NCBI RefSeq assembly: GCF_009749525.1
Contig: NZ_WOAC01000005.1
Location: 62,001-126,000 of the forward strand
Origin: Mesorhizobium xinjiangense
GTDB lineage: Bacteria; Pseudomonadota; Alphaproteobacteria; Rhizobiales; Rhizobiaceae
Direction of reading: 5' to 3'
Length of the DNA stretch: 64,000 nucleotides
This document shows positions 17,686-27,135 of this stretch, in pieces. The notes under the pieces are model-generated. The model worked only from the letters and a program-made list of their open reading frames with translations, did no database searches and was not told where the DNA came from. How positions within the stretch are numbered: the stretch's first letter is position 1; each line of letters opens with the position of its first letter. Made by a program: the position numbers and the translations under genes.

Positions 17686-18464
17686 TGGGCAAAGCTGCAC
17701 AATCCGCTATCCGCTTCTCCAATGTCGGGCAGGTGTTTCGGACGCAATCCGGAACGCTGGAGGCATTGCGTGGCGTGGACCTGACAATCGAGCGCCACGA
17801 ATTCGTGGCGGTCCTGGGGCCCTCCGGTTGTGGCAAGTCCACTCTCCTGCGGCTTACCGCCGGCCTGCTCACTCCGACCTCCGGTAAAGTCGAGGTCTTC
17901 GGCCTTTCCGTGGCCGAGCCGCGCGACGATATCGGCATCGTCTTCCAGAAGCCCACCCTGCTTCCCTGGGCGAGCGCCGAGGACAATGTGGTCTTCCCAT
18001 TGCGCCACAAGGCCGGGCGCGTGAATGCCGGCGACCGCGAAAAGGCGCGCCAAATCCTCGCCAGGATGGGGCTTGCCGGTTTCGAGAAGCGACTGCCCTC
18101 GGAATTGTCGGGCGGCATGCAGCAGCGCGTCGGCATAGCCCGGGCGCTTTTCATGGACCCCGACATCCTGCTGATGGACGAACCGTTTTCCGCACTCGAT
18201 GCGCTCACCCGCGACGAGATGGGCTTCGAACTCCTGCACATCTGGGAAGCGCGGCCCAAGACGGTGATGTTCATCACGCATTCGATCTCCGAGGCGGTGC
18301 TTTTGGCCGACCGCGTGCTGGTCATGAGCGAGCGGCCCGGCCGCATCATCGAAAATCTGACGATCGATCTGCCGCGCCCGCGCGGTTTCGAGACCACGAA
18401 CAACAAGGTCATGCATGACTATGTCTCACATCTCCGGAGCCTCCTCCTCAAGCGCGCCGCCTGA
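17685..18464 (+). CDS. ABC transporter ATP-binding protein (SsuB/TauB type)
   Basis: 259 residues, single ABC domain: Walker A GPSGCGKST, Q-loop FQKPTLLPW, signature LSGGMQQRV, Walker B ILLMDEPFSALD and the switch His in THSISEAV. Energises the NMT1-type importer encoded by its neighbours. Start overlaps the binding-protein stop, and its 3-prime end overlaps the permease gene. Confidence 0.88.
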   Translation: MGKAAQSAIRFSNVGQVFRTQSGTLEALRGVDLTIERHEFVAVLGPSGCGKSTLLRLTAGLLTPTSGKVEVFGLSVAEPRDDIGIVFQKPTLLPWASAEDNVVFPLRHKAGRVNAGDREKARQILARMGLAGFEKRLPSELSGGMQQRVGIARALFMDPDILLMDEPFSALDALTRDEMGFELLHIWEARPKTVMFITHSISEAVLLADRVLVMSERPGRIIENLTIDLPRPRGFETTNNKVMHDYVSHLRSLLLKRAA

Positions 18465-19257
18465 GCAGCGCGACCGGCGCCAGGTCATGGTCAGGCTCGC
18501 GCGTGCGCCGGGTCTGCTCCCGCTGGTGACGTTAGTGTCGATCCTGATCGTGTGGGAAGTCTCTTGCCAGGTTTTCGCCATCCCGTCATTCGTGCTTCCC
18601 TCTCCGACGCGCATACTGGGCGGCTTCGGGGCAATTCCCTTTCCGCGCTGGCTCGACCACATCTGGTCGACGCTGAGGGTGGCGCTGATCGGCTATGTCG
18701 TGTCCATCGTCATCGCGATACCGACCGCGGTAATGTTGACACGTTCGGAAATGCTGTCGCGGGCGCTCTATCCCATCCTCGTCGTCATCCAGGCTACCCC
18801 GGTCGTGGCGGTGGCGCCGGTCATCATCGTGGCGCTGGGCTCCGGCGACCTGCCGCGCGTCGTGATCACCTTCCTGATCACCTTTTTCCCGCTCGTCGTC
18901 TCGACGACCACCGGGCTGCTGGCGACGCCGCCCGAACTCATCGAACTGTCGCGCAGCCTGCGTGCCCCGGCGATCCGCGAGATGACGCAGATCCGACTGC
19001 CGTTCGCGATCCCCTACGTCTTCTCGGCGCTGAAGATATCGATCACGCTCGCCGTCATCGGCGCCGTGGTTGCCGAGTTCGTCGCCGCCGACAAGGGCAT
19101 CGGCTACTACATCCAGTTTTCCACCTCCATGTTCCAGGTCCAGCAGGCGTGGGCCGGACTCGTCGTGCTCGTCGCGATCTCCCTGGCCCTGTTCCAGCTT
19201 GTCGCGGCGGCGCAGCGCATCTGGTTTCCCTGGAGCATTCCCTCGGAGCGTTCATGA
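18415..19257 (+). CDS. ABC transporter permease (SsuC/TauC type)
   Basis: 280-residue BPD-type permease with about six transmembrane helices; the cytoplasmic coupling loop (EAA-like) is visible around LSRSLRAPAIREMTQIRLP. The start at ATG 18415 overlaps the ATPase by 50 nt; ATG 18487 is a shorter alternative. Forms the membrane channel of the riboswitch-linked importer. The stop overlaps the following amidohydrolase start (ATGA). Confidence 0.86.
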   Translation: MTMSHISGASSSSAPPEQRDRRQVMVRLARAPGLLPLVTLVSILIVWEVSCQVFAIPSFVLPSPTRILGGFGAIPFPRWLDHIWSTLRVALIGYVVSIVIAIPTAVMLTRSEMLSRALYPILVVIQATPVVAVAPVIIVALGSGDLPRVVITFLITFFPLVVSTTTGLLATPPELIELSRSLRAPAIREMTQIRLPFAIPYVFSALKISITLAVIGAVVAEFVAADKGIGYYIQFSTSMFQVQQAWAGLVVLVAISLALFQLVAAAQRIWFPWSIPSERS

Positions 19258-20648
19258 CCGATTTTCTCATCACGGGCGCGGTGGGCATCCTCACCGGACT
19301 GGACGGTCCTGCTGCAAGGGCGCGGGGATCGATCCGGATCAGGCAGGGGCGCATCGCCGAAATCGGTGAATTGAAGCCGCTGCCGGGTGAACGCATCGTC
19401 GATGCCTCCAATGCGGTGGTGACGCCGGGCCTCGTCAACACCCACCATCATCTCTTCCAGAGCGTGTTGAAGGCAGTGCCCGAAGGCATGAACGTGGCCC
19501 TCGCGTCCTGGCTGCGGCAAGTGCCCTACACGTACTGGGATCGGCTGGACGAGGAGGCGCTGCGGGTTTCGGCGCGGATCGGGTTGGCGGAACTTGCGCT
19601 GTCGGGCGCCACCACGGTGGCCGACCACCATTATTTCTATTCGCCGCGCTACGCCTACGATCCGGGCGACGTACTGTTCGAAACCGCTCGCGACTTCGGT
19701 GTCCGCTTCGTACTCGGGCGGGGAGGGGCGACCAAGGGCAGGAAGTTCGACGGTGACGAAGTCGCACCTCTGCCGACCGAAACGCTGGCTGCAATGATCG
19801 ATGCCGTCACCGCGACAGCCAAGCGGTGGCACGACAGCGCCGAGGACACGCTTCGGCAGGTCGCCTTCGCTCCGACCACGCCGACCTTCTCGCTGGAACT
19901 CGGCGAGCTTGCAGAATTGCGTGCCGCCCAGAAAGCCTCCGGTCTCAGGTTGCATTCGCATCTGTCGGAGAACGTGGACTACGTCACCTATACGCTGAGC
20001 AATTACGGCAAGCGTCCGGTCGACTGGCTGGCCGATCACGACTGGCTTGGTCGCGATGTCTGGTTTGCACATCTGGTGGAATGCGCGCCCGAAGAGCTGA
20101 AGCTGTTGGCCGAGACAGGGACGGCGATGGCGCATTGTCCGCAGGCCAATTCGCGCCTCGGCTCCGGCATTGCGCCGGCCAGCCAGCTTCATGAGATGGG
20201 CGGCGTGGTCTCGCTTGCGGTCGACGGGGCTGCCGCCAACGAAGCCGCCGACATGGTGTCGGCAATGTATGCGGCCTTTTCGATCCACCGTGCCGCGCAT
20301 GGTGTGACGGCCACCACCGCCGAAACCGTCCTGGGCTGGGCGACGGCCGGCGGTGCCAAGGCGCTTGGGCTCGACGCCATCGGGACCTTGGAGATCGGCA
20401 AGCTCGCCGACATCGCCATATTCGATCTCACTGGGCCGCGTTACCTGGGCCAGCACGACCGCGCCATCGGGCCCATCATCTCCGGTGGGGAAGCGCGCGT
20501 GCGTCACAGCTTCGTTGCCGGGCGGCCGGTGGTCGAGAACTACGTTCTTCCGTGGCTGGACATGGAGCAGCTGGCTGCAGATGCCGTGCGCGTGGTCGAG
20601 CGGATCGCCAGAACAGAAGCAAAGGAGAAGCTGCGGGCCACGGCCTGA
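19254..20648 (+). CDS. Amidohydrolase, 8-oxoguanine/isoxanthopterin deaminase-like
   Basis: 464-residue metal-dependent deaminase: NTHHHLFQSVLK near residue 65, ADHHYFY, HSHLSEN, FAHLVE, CPQANSRLGSG and metal Asp in LAVDGAAANE. The CPQANxRLGSG form is found in deaminases acting on oxidised aminopurines and pterins, such as isoxanthopterin deaminase. It is translationally coupled to the NMT1-type permease, so it probably acts on the imported compound or its product. It is a distant paralogue of the deaminase at 8662. Confidence 0.75.
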   Translation: MTDFLITGAVGILTGLDGPAARARGSIRIRQGRIAEIGELKPLPGERIVDASNAVVTPGLVNTHHHLFQSVLKAVPEGMNVALASWLRQVPYTYWDRLDEEALRVSARIGLAELALSGATTVADHHYFYSPRYAYDPGDVLFETARDFGVRFVLGRGGATKGRKFDGDEVAPLPTETLAAMIDAVTATAKRWHDSAEDTLRQVAFAPTTPTFSLELGELAELRAAQKASGLRLHSHLSENVDYVTYTLSNYGKRPVDWLADHDWLGRDVWFAHLVECAPEELKLLAETGTAMAHCPQANSRLGSGIAPASQLHEMGGVVSLAVDGAAANEAADMVSAMYAAFSIHRAAHGVTATTAETVLGWATAGGAKALGLDAIGTLEIGKLADIAIFDLTGPRYLGQHDRAIGPIISGGEARVRHSFVAGRPVVENYVLPWLDMEQLAADAVRVVERIARTEAKEKLRATA

Positions 20649-20677
20649 GGGAGCGCCCGTCCCTGACAGATTGCCTG

Positions 20678-20717
20678 GAGTATAAGCGGTCAACGCCACT
20701 GGCGCGGGACATTGCTC
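20678..20717 (+). promoter_or_regulatory. Candidate xanthine-I (NMT1-motif) riboswitch, copy 2
   Basis: GAGTA (20678-20682) pairs with TTGCTC (20712-20717). Then TAAGC, GGTCA, a CGCC-ACT-GGCG hairpin (20694-20704), and GGGACATTGCTC. It matches copy 1 outside the hairpin except at one position. It lies 44 nt before the second dioxygenase ATG. The P1 strand GCTCC (20714-20718) can alternatively pair with the GGAG ribosome site at about 20752-20755, giving a plausible translational switch. Confidence 0.75.
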
Positions 20718-20761
20718 CTTATCCCGAATGCGGCCACGCGCCGCAAGAAATGGAGTAAGCA

Positions 20762-21757
20762 ATGCAAACGGCAAGCAAGGACTACGGCCTCGCCGAACTC
20801 AACAAGGAAGCCACATTCGGCGGCATGGGCGGCGTCAAGGATCGCGAAGTCCCGCAGATCGACCTCAGTGATTTCGAGAAGCGCAAGGCCGACATCGCAG
20901 ACCAGTTGTGGGACGCTTCGACCCGGATCGGGTTCTTCCAACTGATCAATCATGGCATCCCGCAGGCGCAGATCGACGAGGCATTCGAGTATACGGCGCG
21001 CTTCTTCGATCTCGCCCATGATGTGAAGGCGCAGTATCCGCTCGAAAAGGGCACGAATTCCGGCTGGGAATACAAGGCGCAGGTGCGCCCTTCGACCGGC
21101 ACGGCCGACAACAAGGAAAGCTACCAGATAACGCTGCCGCGCATGGCAATGCTCTGGCCGACCGGAGACGAACTGCCCGGCTTCAAGGCCGTGATGCTCG
21201 CCTTCGAGCGCGCCAATTGGGCGCTCGGCATGAAGGTCTTGTCGTGCTTTGCCATGAGGCTCGGCTTCAAGCCGGACTTCTTCACCGAGGCGCATGATCC
21301 GATGTCGCCGGAATATCAGAGCACGCTTCGCCTGCTGCATTACCTGCCGATGGTGAACGCGAAGCCCGATGATTTCACCGGCTGGCGTGCCGGTGCGCAC
21401 ACCGATTTCGATTGCCTGACATTGCTGCACCAGAAGCCGGGGCAGGGCGGTCTGCAATTGTGTCCGGGCAAGGAAGCGACGGGTGGCGATTTGGAGTGGA
21501 CGGACGTGCAGCCGCTCCCGGGCGTCGTGACATGCAACATTGGCGATATGCTGATGCGCTGGAGCGACGACCAGCTGCAGTCCACGCTGCACCGGGTGCG
21601 TATGCCGCGCGCGGACGAATATCTCGGTTCGCGCTATTCGTTGCCCTTCTTCTGCCAGGCCAACAGGGACGCGATCATTCAGGGTCCGAACAAGAAATAC
21701 GAGCCGATCAGCGCCGCTGACTATCTCTATCAGCGGGTGACGGCCAACAGCCTGTAA
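20762..21757 (+). CDS. 2-oxoglutarate/Fe(II) dioxygenase, isopenicillin N synthase-like (2)
   Basis: 331 residues. DIOX_N region (PQIDLSDFEKR, IGFFQLINHGIP) and jelly-roll with iron ligands H213-x-D215, H277, and 2OG-binding R291-x-S293. It has a longer N-terminus than the homologue at 14773 and only moderate similarity to it. The gene stands alone behind the riboswitch copy at 20678, followed by a strong hairpin terminator. Predicted control by xanthine makes a purine substrate likely; the reaction is unknown (fungal xanthine dioxygenase belongs to a different, TauD-like family). Confidence 0.84.
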   Translation: MQTASKDYGLAELNKEATFGGMGGVKDREVPQIDLSDFEKRKADIADQLWDASTRIGFFQLINHGIPQAQIDEAFEYTARFFDLAHDVKAQYPLEKGTNSGWEYKAQVRPSTGTADNKESYQITLPRMAMLWPTGDELPGFKAVMLAFERANWALGMKVLSCFAMRLGFKPDFFTEAHDPMSPEYQSTLRLLHYLPMVNAKPDDFTGWRAGAHTDFDCLTLLHQKPGQGGLQLCPGKEATGGDLEWTDVQPLPGVVTCNIGDMLMRWSDDQLQSTLHRVRMPRADEYLGSRYSLPFFCQANRDAIIQGPNKKYEPISAADYLYQRVTANSL

Positions 21758-21781
21758 GGGCAGCCAACATAGAATGAAAGA

Positions 21782-21809
21782 CGGGCGGGCGCCCGACGGC
21801 GTCCGCCCG
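21782..21809. terminator. Hairpin terminator between convergent genes
   Basis: 12-bp stem CGGGCGGGCGCC / GGCGTCCGCCCG (one G-U pair) with loop CGAC. It lies between the plus-strand dioxygenase stop (21757) and the minus-strand oiaK stop (21839), and so can serve both. T-tracts are weak on both sides. Confidence 0.75.
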
Positions 21810-21838
21810 GCTCATTTCAGGCGTGATCCCGTTTCTTC

Positions 21839-23173
21839 CTATCGTTGTCTATAGAGATCGTTCCCGTCGCGCAGCCTTATGAAATAGTCGTCGCGACCGA
21901 TCTGGCCGCCTTTCAGCGCCAGTTCCAGCGCGCGGCCGGTGGTTTGGTGCGCGTTGCACACCGGTGAGCCGGGGCTTTCGGGAATGGGATGGCGCAGGGT
22001 GAGCGCGAAGATATCGAGTTCGCTCAGCGCATGGCTGGATGTGTCGCCGCCGGCGATGACAGCGCGGCTCAGAGCATGCCGCTCGATCAACGCATGCAAC
22101 AGACGGCCGAGTGTGCGGCCAGCCATGTCGCCCGGTGCCTGTCCGGTCCCGGCGATCGTCTGCGCGCCGCGTGCGGTATAGAGAATCGGGCTCTTGCCTG
22201 CCTCCAGCACCGCCGAGGCTTCTGTGAAGGCCCGTTCACAGGCTGCATCCACGCCCTGGCCGGAGATGAGGGCCTGGTAGTCGACCTCAATGCCTTCGAA
22301 ACCGTCGACGCAGGCGGTGTCGATCTGGCGTTCGGTGGTCGACGAACAACTGCCCGAAACCACGGCGATGCGCTCCAACGGGGTCAGGGGCTGTGGCCGT
22401 TCCCGGCCAAGGGCGAGGCCGGCATCCTTCCAGACCCGGAGCAACGCATATTCGACCCCTGAAGAGCCGACGACGAAGCGGCCGAGCGCACCGTCCGTCC
22501 GGTCGAGAAGCAGGCCGGCCTTATGCTGCGAGGACCAGTCGTACACATCTATCATGGCGCAGCGAACATCTCGTTTCACCAAGCCGTCAAGCGCGTCCGA
22601 GAGGGATGGCCCATCGAGCATTTCCGGGTCGAGCAGGCATGTGGCGTGCCCGGTCTGCATTGCCAGATGTGCAAGCAGATCGGCCTCCTGCATCGGCGTT
22701 GCGGGGTGCCGGCTCATCACGGGGTGACGATCGATGCGGTAGACCCTGTCGCGGTAGGCTGCAAAAAGCTGGCCGAAATAGGTATAGCGGCGCAGTTGCG
22801 GCGCGCCGACCACGAGCGCCGCCGTCTGCTGATGGAACCGATCCAGCCCGACCTCAAGGGCGCGGCCGATGGAGCCTTGCTGCGGTGCGCTGTCGAAGGT
22901 CGAACAGACCTTGTAGTGGCAATGGCGCGCGTCGAGCGCCTTCAGCCAATCGAAAACAGCAGGCAGGTTCTCGTCCATCCATTCGGGCGACTGGCTGCGG
23001 CTGACGCCGGCGACGCCTATCGCGCGGTAATCGGCGAAGCGGGCGCATTGGGCCTCGTCCGGAATTCCTGTGAAAAGCACCGTGGGAACACCACCGGATG
23101 ACAAGGCTTCCATGACGTCGGTGGAGCCGGTGAAGTCGTCCCCGTAATAGGACAGCAGGAGTTGGTCGGTCAT
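21839..23173 (-). CDS. oiaK: 3-oxo-isoapionate kinase
   Basis: 444-residue member of the DUF1537 four-carbon acid sugar kinase family: N-terminal LSYYGDDFTGSTDVMEAL (sugar-acid site) and C-terminal ATP-binding GGDTSSHAL. In D-apiose catabolism OiaK phosphorylates 3-oxo-isoapionate at O4. The start overlaps the oiaX stop (ATGA). Its neighbours are the RuBisCO-like OiaX and, divergently, ApnO, which identifies the family member far better than the domain alone. Confidence 0.87.
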   Translation of the reverse strand: MTDQLLLSYYGDDFTGSTDVMEALSSGGVPTVLFTGIPDEAQCARFADYRAIGVAGVSRSQSPEWMDENLPAVFDWLKALDARHCHYKVCSTFDSAPQQGSIGRALEVGLDRFHQQTAALVVGAPQLRRYTYFGQLFAAYRDRVYRIDRHPVMSRHPATPMQEADLLAHLAMQTGHATCLLDPEMLDGPSLSDALDGLVKRDVRCAMIDVYDWSSQHKAGLLLDRTDGALGRFVVGSSGVEYALLRVWKDAGLALGRERPQPLTPLERIAVVSGSCSSTTERQIDTACVDGFEGIEVDYQALISGQGVDAACERAFTEASAVLEAGKSPILYTARGAQTIAGTGQAPGDMAGRTLGRLLHALIERHALSRAVIAGGDTSSHALSELDIFALTLRHPIPESPGSPVCNAHQTTGRALELALKGGQIGRDDYFIRLRDGNDLYRQR

Positions 23174-24441
23174 GATCGTCCGTCCGTCCCCTGACGCTTG
23201 TCCTGGAACATGGCGAGGGCTTGCCGCAGCTCGGCATGCTCGCTGGCATGGTCATCGAGAGCGATGCCCTTCATCGCTGCTTCCGCCGCCTGACGCAGGC
23301 TCGCGACGCCGCCGGCCACGCCGCCGGGGTGACCCATGATGCCGCCGCCGGCGCAATAGATGAAATCGCCGCTCCCCAGCGCCTCGAATGTCGGCGGCAT
23401 CTGCACGGCCGTCTGGCCGGATGAGAATACGGGCATGGCGGCATAGGCATCGTCGGCGAAAAGGGGCTCCCCGACCGAGCGGGCCGAATCAATCACCGAG
23501 GCGTCGCTTTCGGTGAACTTGTTGGCGATGCCGTTGACATGCAGGTGGTCGGCACCGGCAAGGCGCCAGAACTTCTGCCAGGCGCGAAAGCCCATGCCGA
23601 TGTCGGGCGAGCGCGAAAAGAGGCCCCAGCCGTTGCGGTGGCAATGCAGCGGCAGTGCCGCATGGGCGCGGATGGCCGACAGGCCGGCAAGCCCGAGGGA
23701 GAACAGGCTGACCATCACGCAGGTGCCGCCGGCGTCGCGCACCAGATCGGCATTGCGCTTCATTTCATCGATTTCGCCGGTGATGTTGAAGGCGTACATG
23801 ACTTGTCTGCCGGTGCGCTCGGCATGGCCGTTGACGACACGCATGACCTGCTCCACGCGTTCGGCCAAAGGGCAATGCGGGCCGTTGGCCTGCAACTCGT
23901 CATCCTTGATGAAGTCGATCCCGCCTTCGGCCAGTTCGCGCACCAGCCCGGCCGTCTCCTGCGGCGACAGCCCGACACTCGGCTTGATGATGGTACCGAT
24001 CATCGGCCGCTCGCCGACACCGGCGAGGCGCTTCGTGCCGGCAACGCCGAAGGCGGGGCCCGGATAGGCGCGGGCGAATTCGTCCGGGAAATCAATGTCG
24101 AGCAGGCGCAGGGCCGATACTTCCGCCAGTTCGAACAGATTGCCGGCGACGGTGGCGAGCGCGTTGGTCAGCGAGGGACCCATGTTGTCGACGGGCCATG
24201 ACAGAACGATTTCGCCGCGTGCAAAACGCTCACCCGAAAGCCGGCAAGGCAGAGAGGGGTTCGGCGATGCGGAATGCTCGATGATCTCCTCGACCCTGGC
24301 GCCGAAGCGCTCGCGCAGGGCGTCGGTCTCGCCGGGCAGTTTCAGGAATGTGCCTGAGGATTGCTCGCCGGCAATCACTGCGGCTGCCTGTTCCAGGCCG
24401 ACCGGACTTTCCACCTCGTATCGCGCAAACAGCCTCCCCAT
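23170..24441 (-). CDS. oiaX: RuBisCO-like protein, 3-oxo-isoapionate-4-phosphate decarboxylase
   Basis: 423-residue form IV RuBisCO-like protein. RuBisCO-type signatures: GTIIKPSVGLSP, the carbamylated-lysine block FIKDDELQ, HCHRNGWG, and the phosphate loop FCAGGG-like YCAGGGIMGHPGG. In the apionate pathway OiaX decarboxylates 3-oxo-isoapionate-4-phosphate to L-erythrulose-1-phosphate without CO2 fixation. ATG 24441 has a GGAG ribosome site close upstream. Promoter is shared with apnO across a 104-nt divergent gap containing an inverted repeat. Confidence 0.88.
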   Translation of the reverse strand: MGRLFARYEVESPVGLEQAAAVIAGEQSSGTFLKLPGETDALRERFGARVEEIIEHSASPNPSLPCRLSGERFARGEIVLSWPVDNMGPSLTNALATVAGNLFELAEVSALRLLDIDFPDEFARAYPGPAFGVAGTKRLAGVGERPMIGTIIKPSVGLSPQETAGLVRELAEGGIDFIKDDELQANGPHCPLAERVEQVMRVVNGHAERTGRQVMYAFNITGEIDEMKRNADLVRDAGGTCVMVSLFSLGLAGLSAIRAHAALPLHCHRNGWGLFSRSPDIGMGFRAWQKFWRLAGADHLHVNGIANKFTESDASVIDSARSVGEPLFADDAYAAMPVFSSGQTAVQMPPTFEALGSGDFIYCAGGGIMGHPGGVAGGVASLRQAAEAAMKGIALDDHASEHAELRQALAMFQDKRQGTDGRS

Positions 24442-24475
24442 GCTCTCCTCCCTGGTTCGGTTAGCGCCACTTCAA

Positions 24476-24500
24476 TATCAACTCATCATACCAGTTGACA
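24476..24500. promoter_or_regulatory. Candidate operator in the oiaX/apnO divergent promoter
   Basis: Inverted repeat TATCAACT-N9-AGTTGACA in the only intergenic space between oiaX and apnO. The half-site AGTTGAYA recurs twice (AGTTGATA, then AGTTGTCA) at 32652-32668 in front of the GntR gene, suggesting a binding site for that regulator. Confidence 0.55.
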
Positions 24501-24548
24501 AGATGATGATTGCTTGCAAGTCTGCGACCCGCAATGCGAGGAGGAATG

Positions 24549-26386
<1,838 letters not shown>

Positions 26387-26412
26387 AGGCCGATATCGGC
26401 ATGTGAACCGCG

Positions 26413-26434
26413 GGACCCGCCTGATTGCGGGTCC
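26413..26434 (+). other. Hairpin after the binding-protein gene
   Basis: GGACCCGC (26413-26420), loop CTGATT, GCGGGTCC (26427-26434), 8 bp. It is located in the 92-nt gap after the apiose binding-protein gene with no T-tract. Likely an mRNA-stabilising or partial-termination stem setting higher binding-protein expression. Confidence 0.5.
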
Positions 26435-26478
26435 TGTCGGACCCAAGCCTGTCCGGATAGTCCGCCGAGGAGGCGAAA

Positions 26479-27135
26479 TTGACGTTTCGCGATGCAATCC
26501 CGGCCGTCTGCATTGCCGTGGCGCTGACGGCCATTGCCGGCTGCAAGCTGGTCAAGAATACGCCTGAGGGCGAGGGTGGCGACATGGTCTCCAGCCAGTC
26601 CGGCAGGGACATGACCGCGCTGGTGGACGAGATCTGGGATGCCCGGGTCGTGCCTCACATGCGCGACAATGCTACCGATCTTGCGACCCTCGGTCCGGCC
26701 ATCGAGGCCGACCTGGACGCGGCCGGTAAGGCCCATGGCTATCGTCCATCGAGCGAGGGGAGCCCCTGGAATTTTCCCGTTGTGGTGCGGGGCGTAATCG
26801 TTTCGGCCAAGACGGATACACGCGCCGCAACTGCGGATGTCGACGTCGACGGCGACGGCCAGGCCGATGCGGCTCTGCAGCTTGGACCGGTCATCCGCGG
26901 AACGGCGCTGCGCGACGTGCTGCCCTTCATCGACTTCACGTCCTTCACCGATCAGATTGAATTCGCCCAGCTTTCGCGGGCGCTCAACACCAGGGCCTTT
27001 GAGACGGCATTGAAGGATCTGCCGCGCGAGAATCTCGTCGGACAAAAGCTCGAGGCGATTGGTGGCTTCACGATGCGTTCCAGAGGCGACGCGATCCTGA
27101 TCACGCCCGTCGAAATCACCGTGGGATCGCAATGA
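26479..27135 (+). CDS. DUF2291 lipoprotein-like protein of the sugar importer operon
   Basis: 218 residues. N-terminal hydrophobic stretch followed by a lipobox-like AIAGC at about residues 18-22, so probably a periplasmic lipoprotein. The body matches the DUF2291 family often encoded with ribose-type ABC importers. Start is TTG 26479, 7 nt after GAGGAGG; no better start exists. The stop overlaps the ATPase ATG by 4 nt. Function in transport or periplasmic sugar handling is unknown. Confidence 0.75.
   Translation: MTFRDAIPAVCIAVALTAIAGCKLVKNTPEGEGGDMVSSQSGRDMTALVDEIWDARVVPHMRDNATDLATLGPAIEADLDAAGKAHGYRPSSEGSPWNFPVVVRGVIVSAKTDTRAATADVDVDGDGQADAALQLGPVIRGTALRDVLPFIDFTSFTDQIEFAQLSRALNTRAFETALKDLPRENLVGQKLEAIGGFTMRSRGDAILITPVEITVGSQ

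Noticed and set aside
24495-24500. TTGACA as a sigma-70 minus-35 box for apnO
   Set aside because: No convincing minus-10 at 16-18 nt; the hexamer is part of the AGTTGACA half-site.
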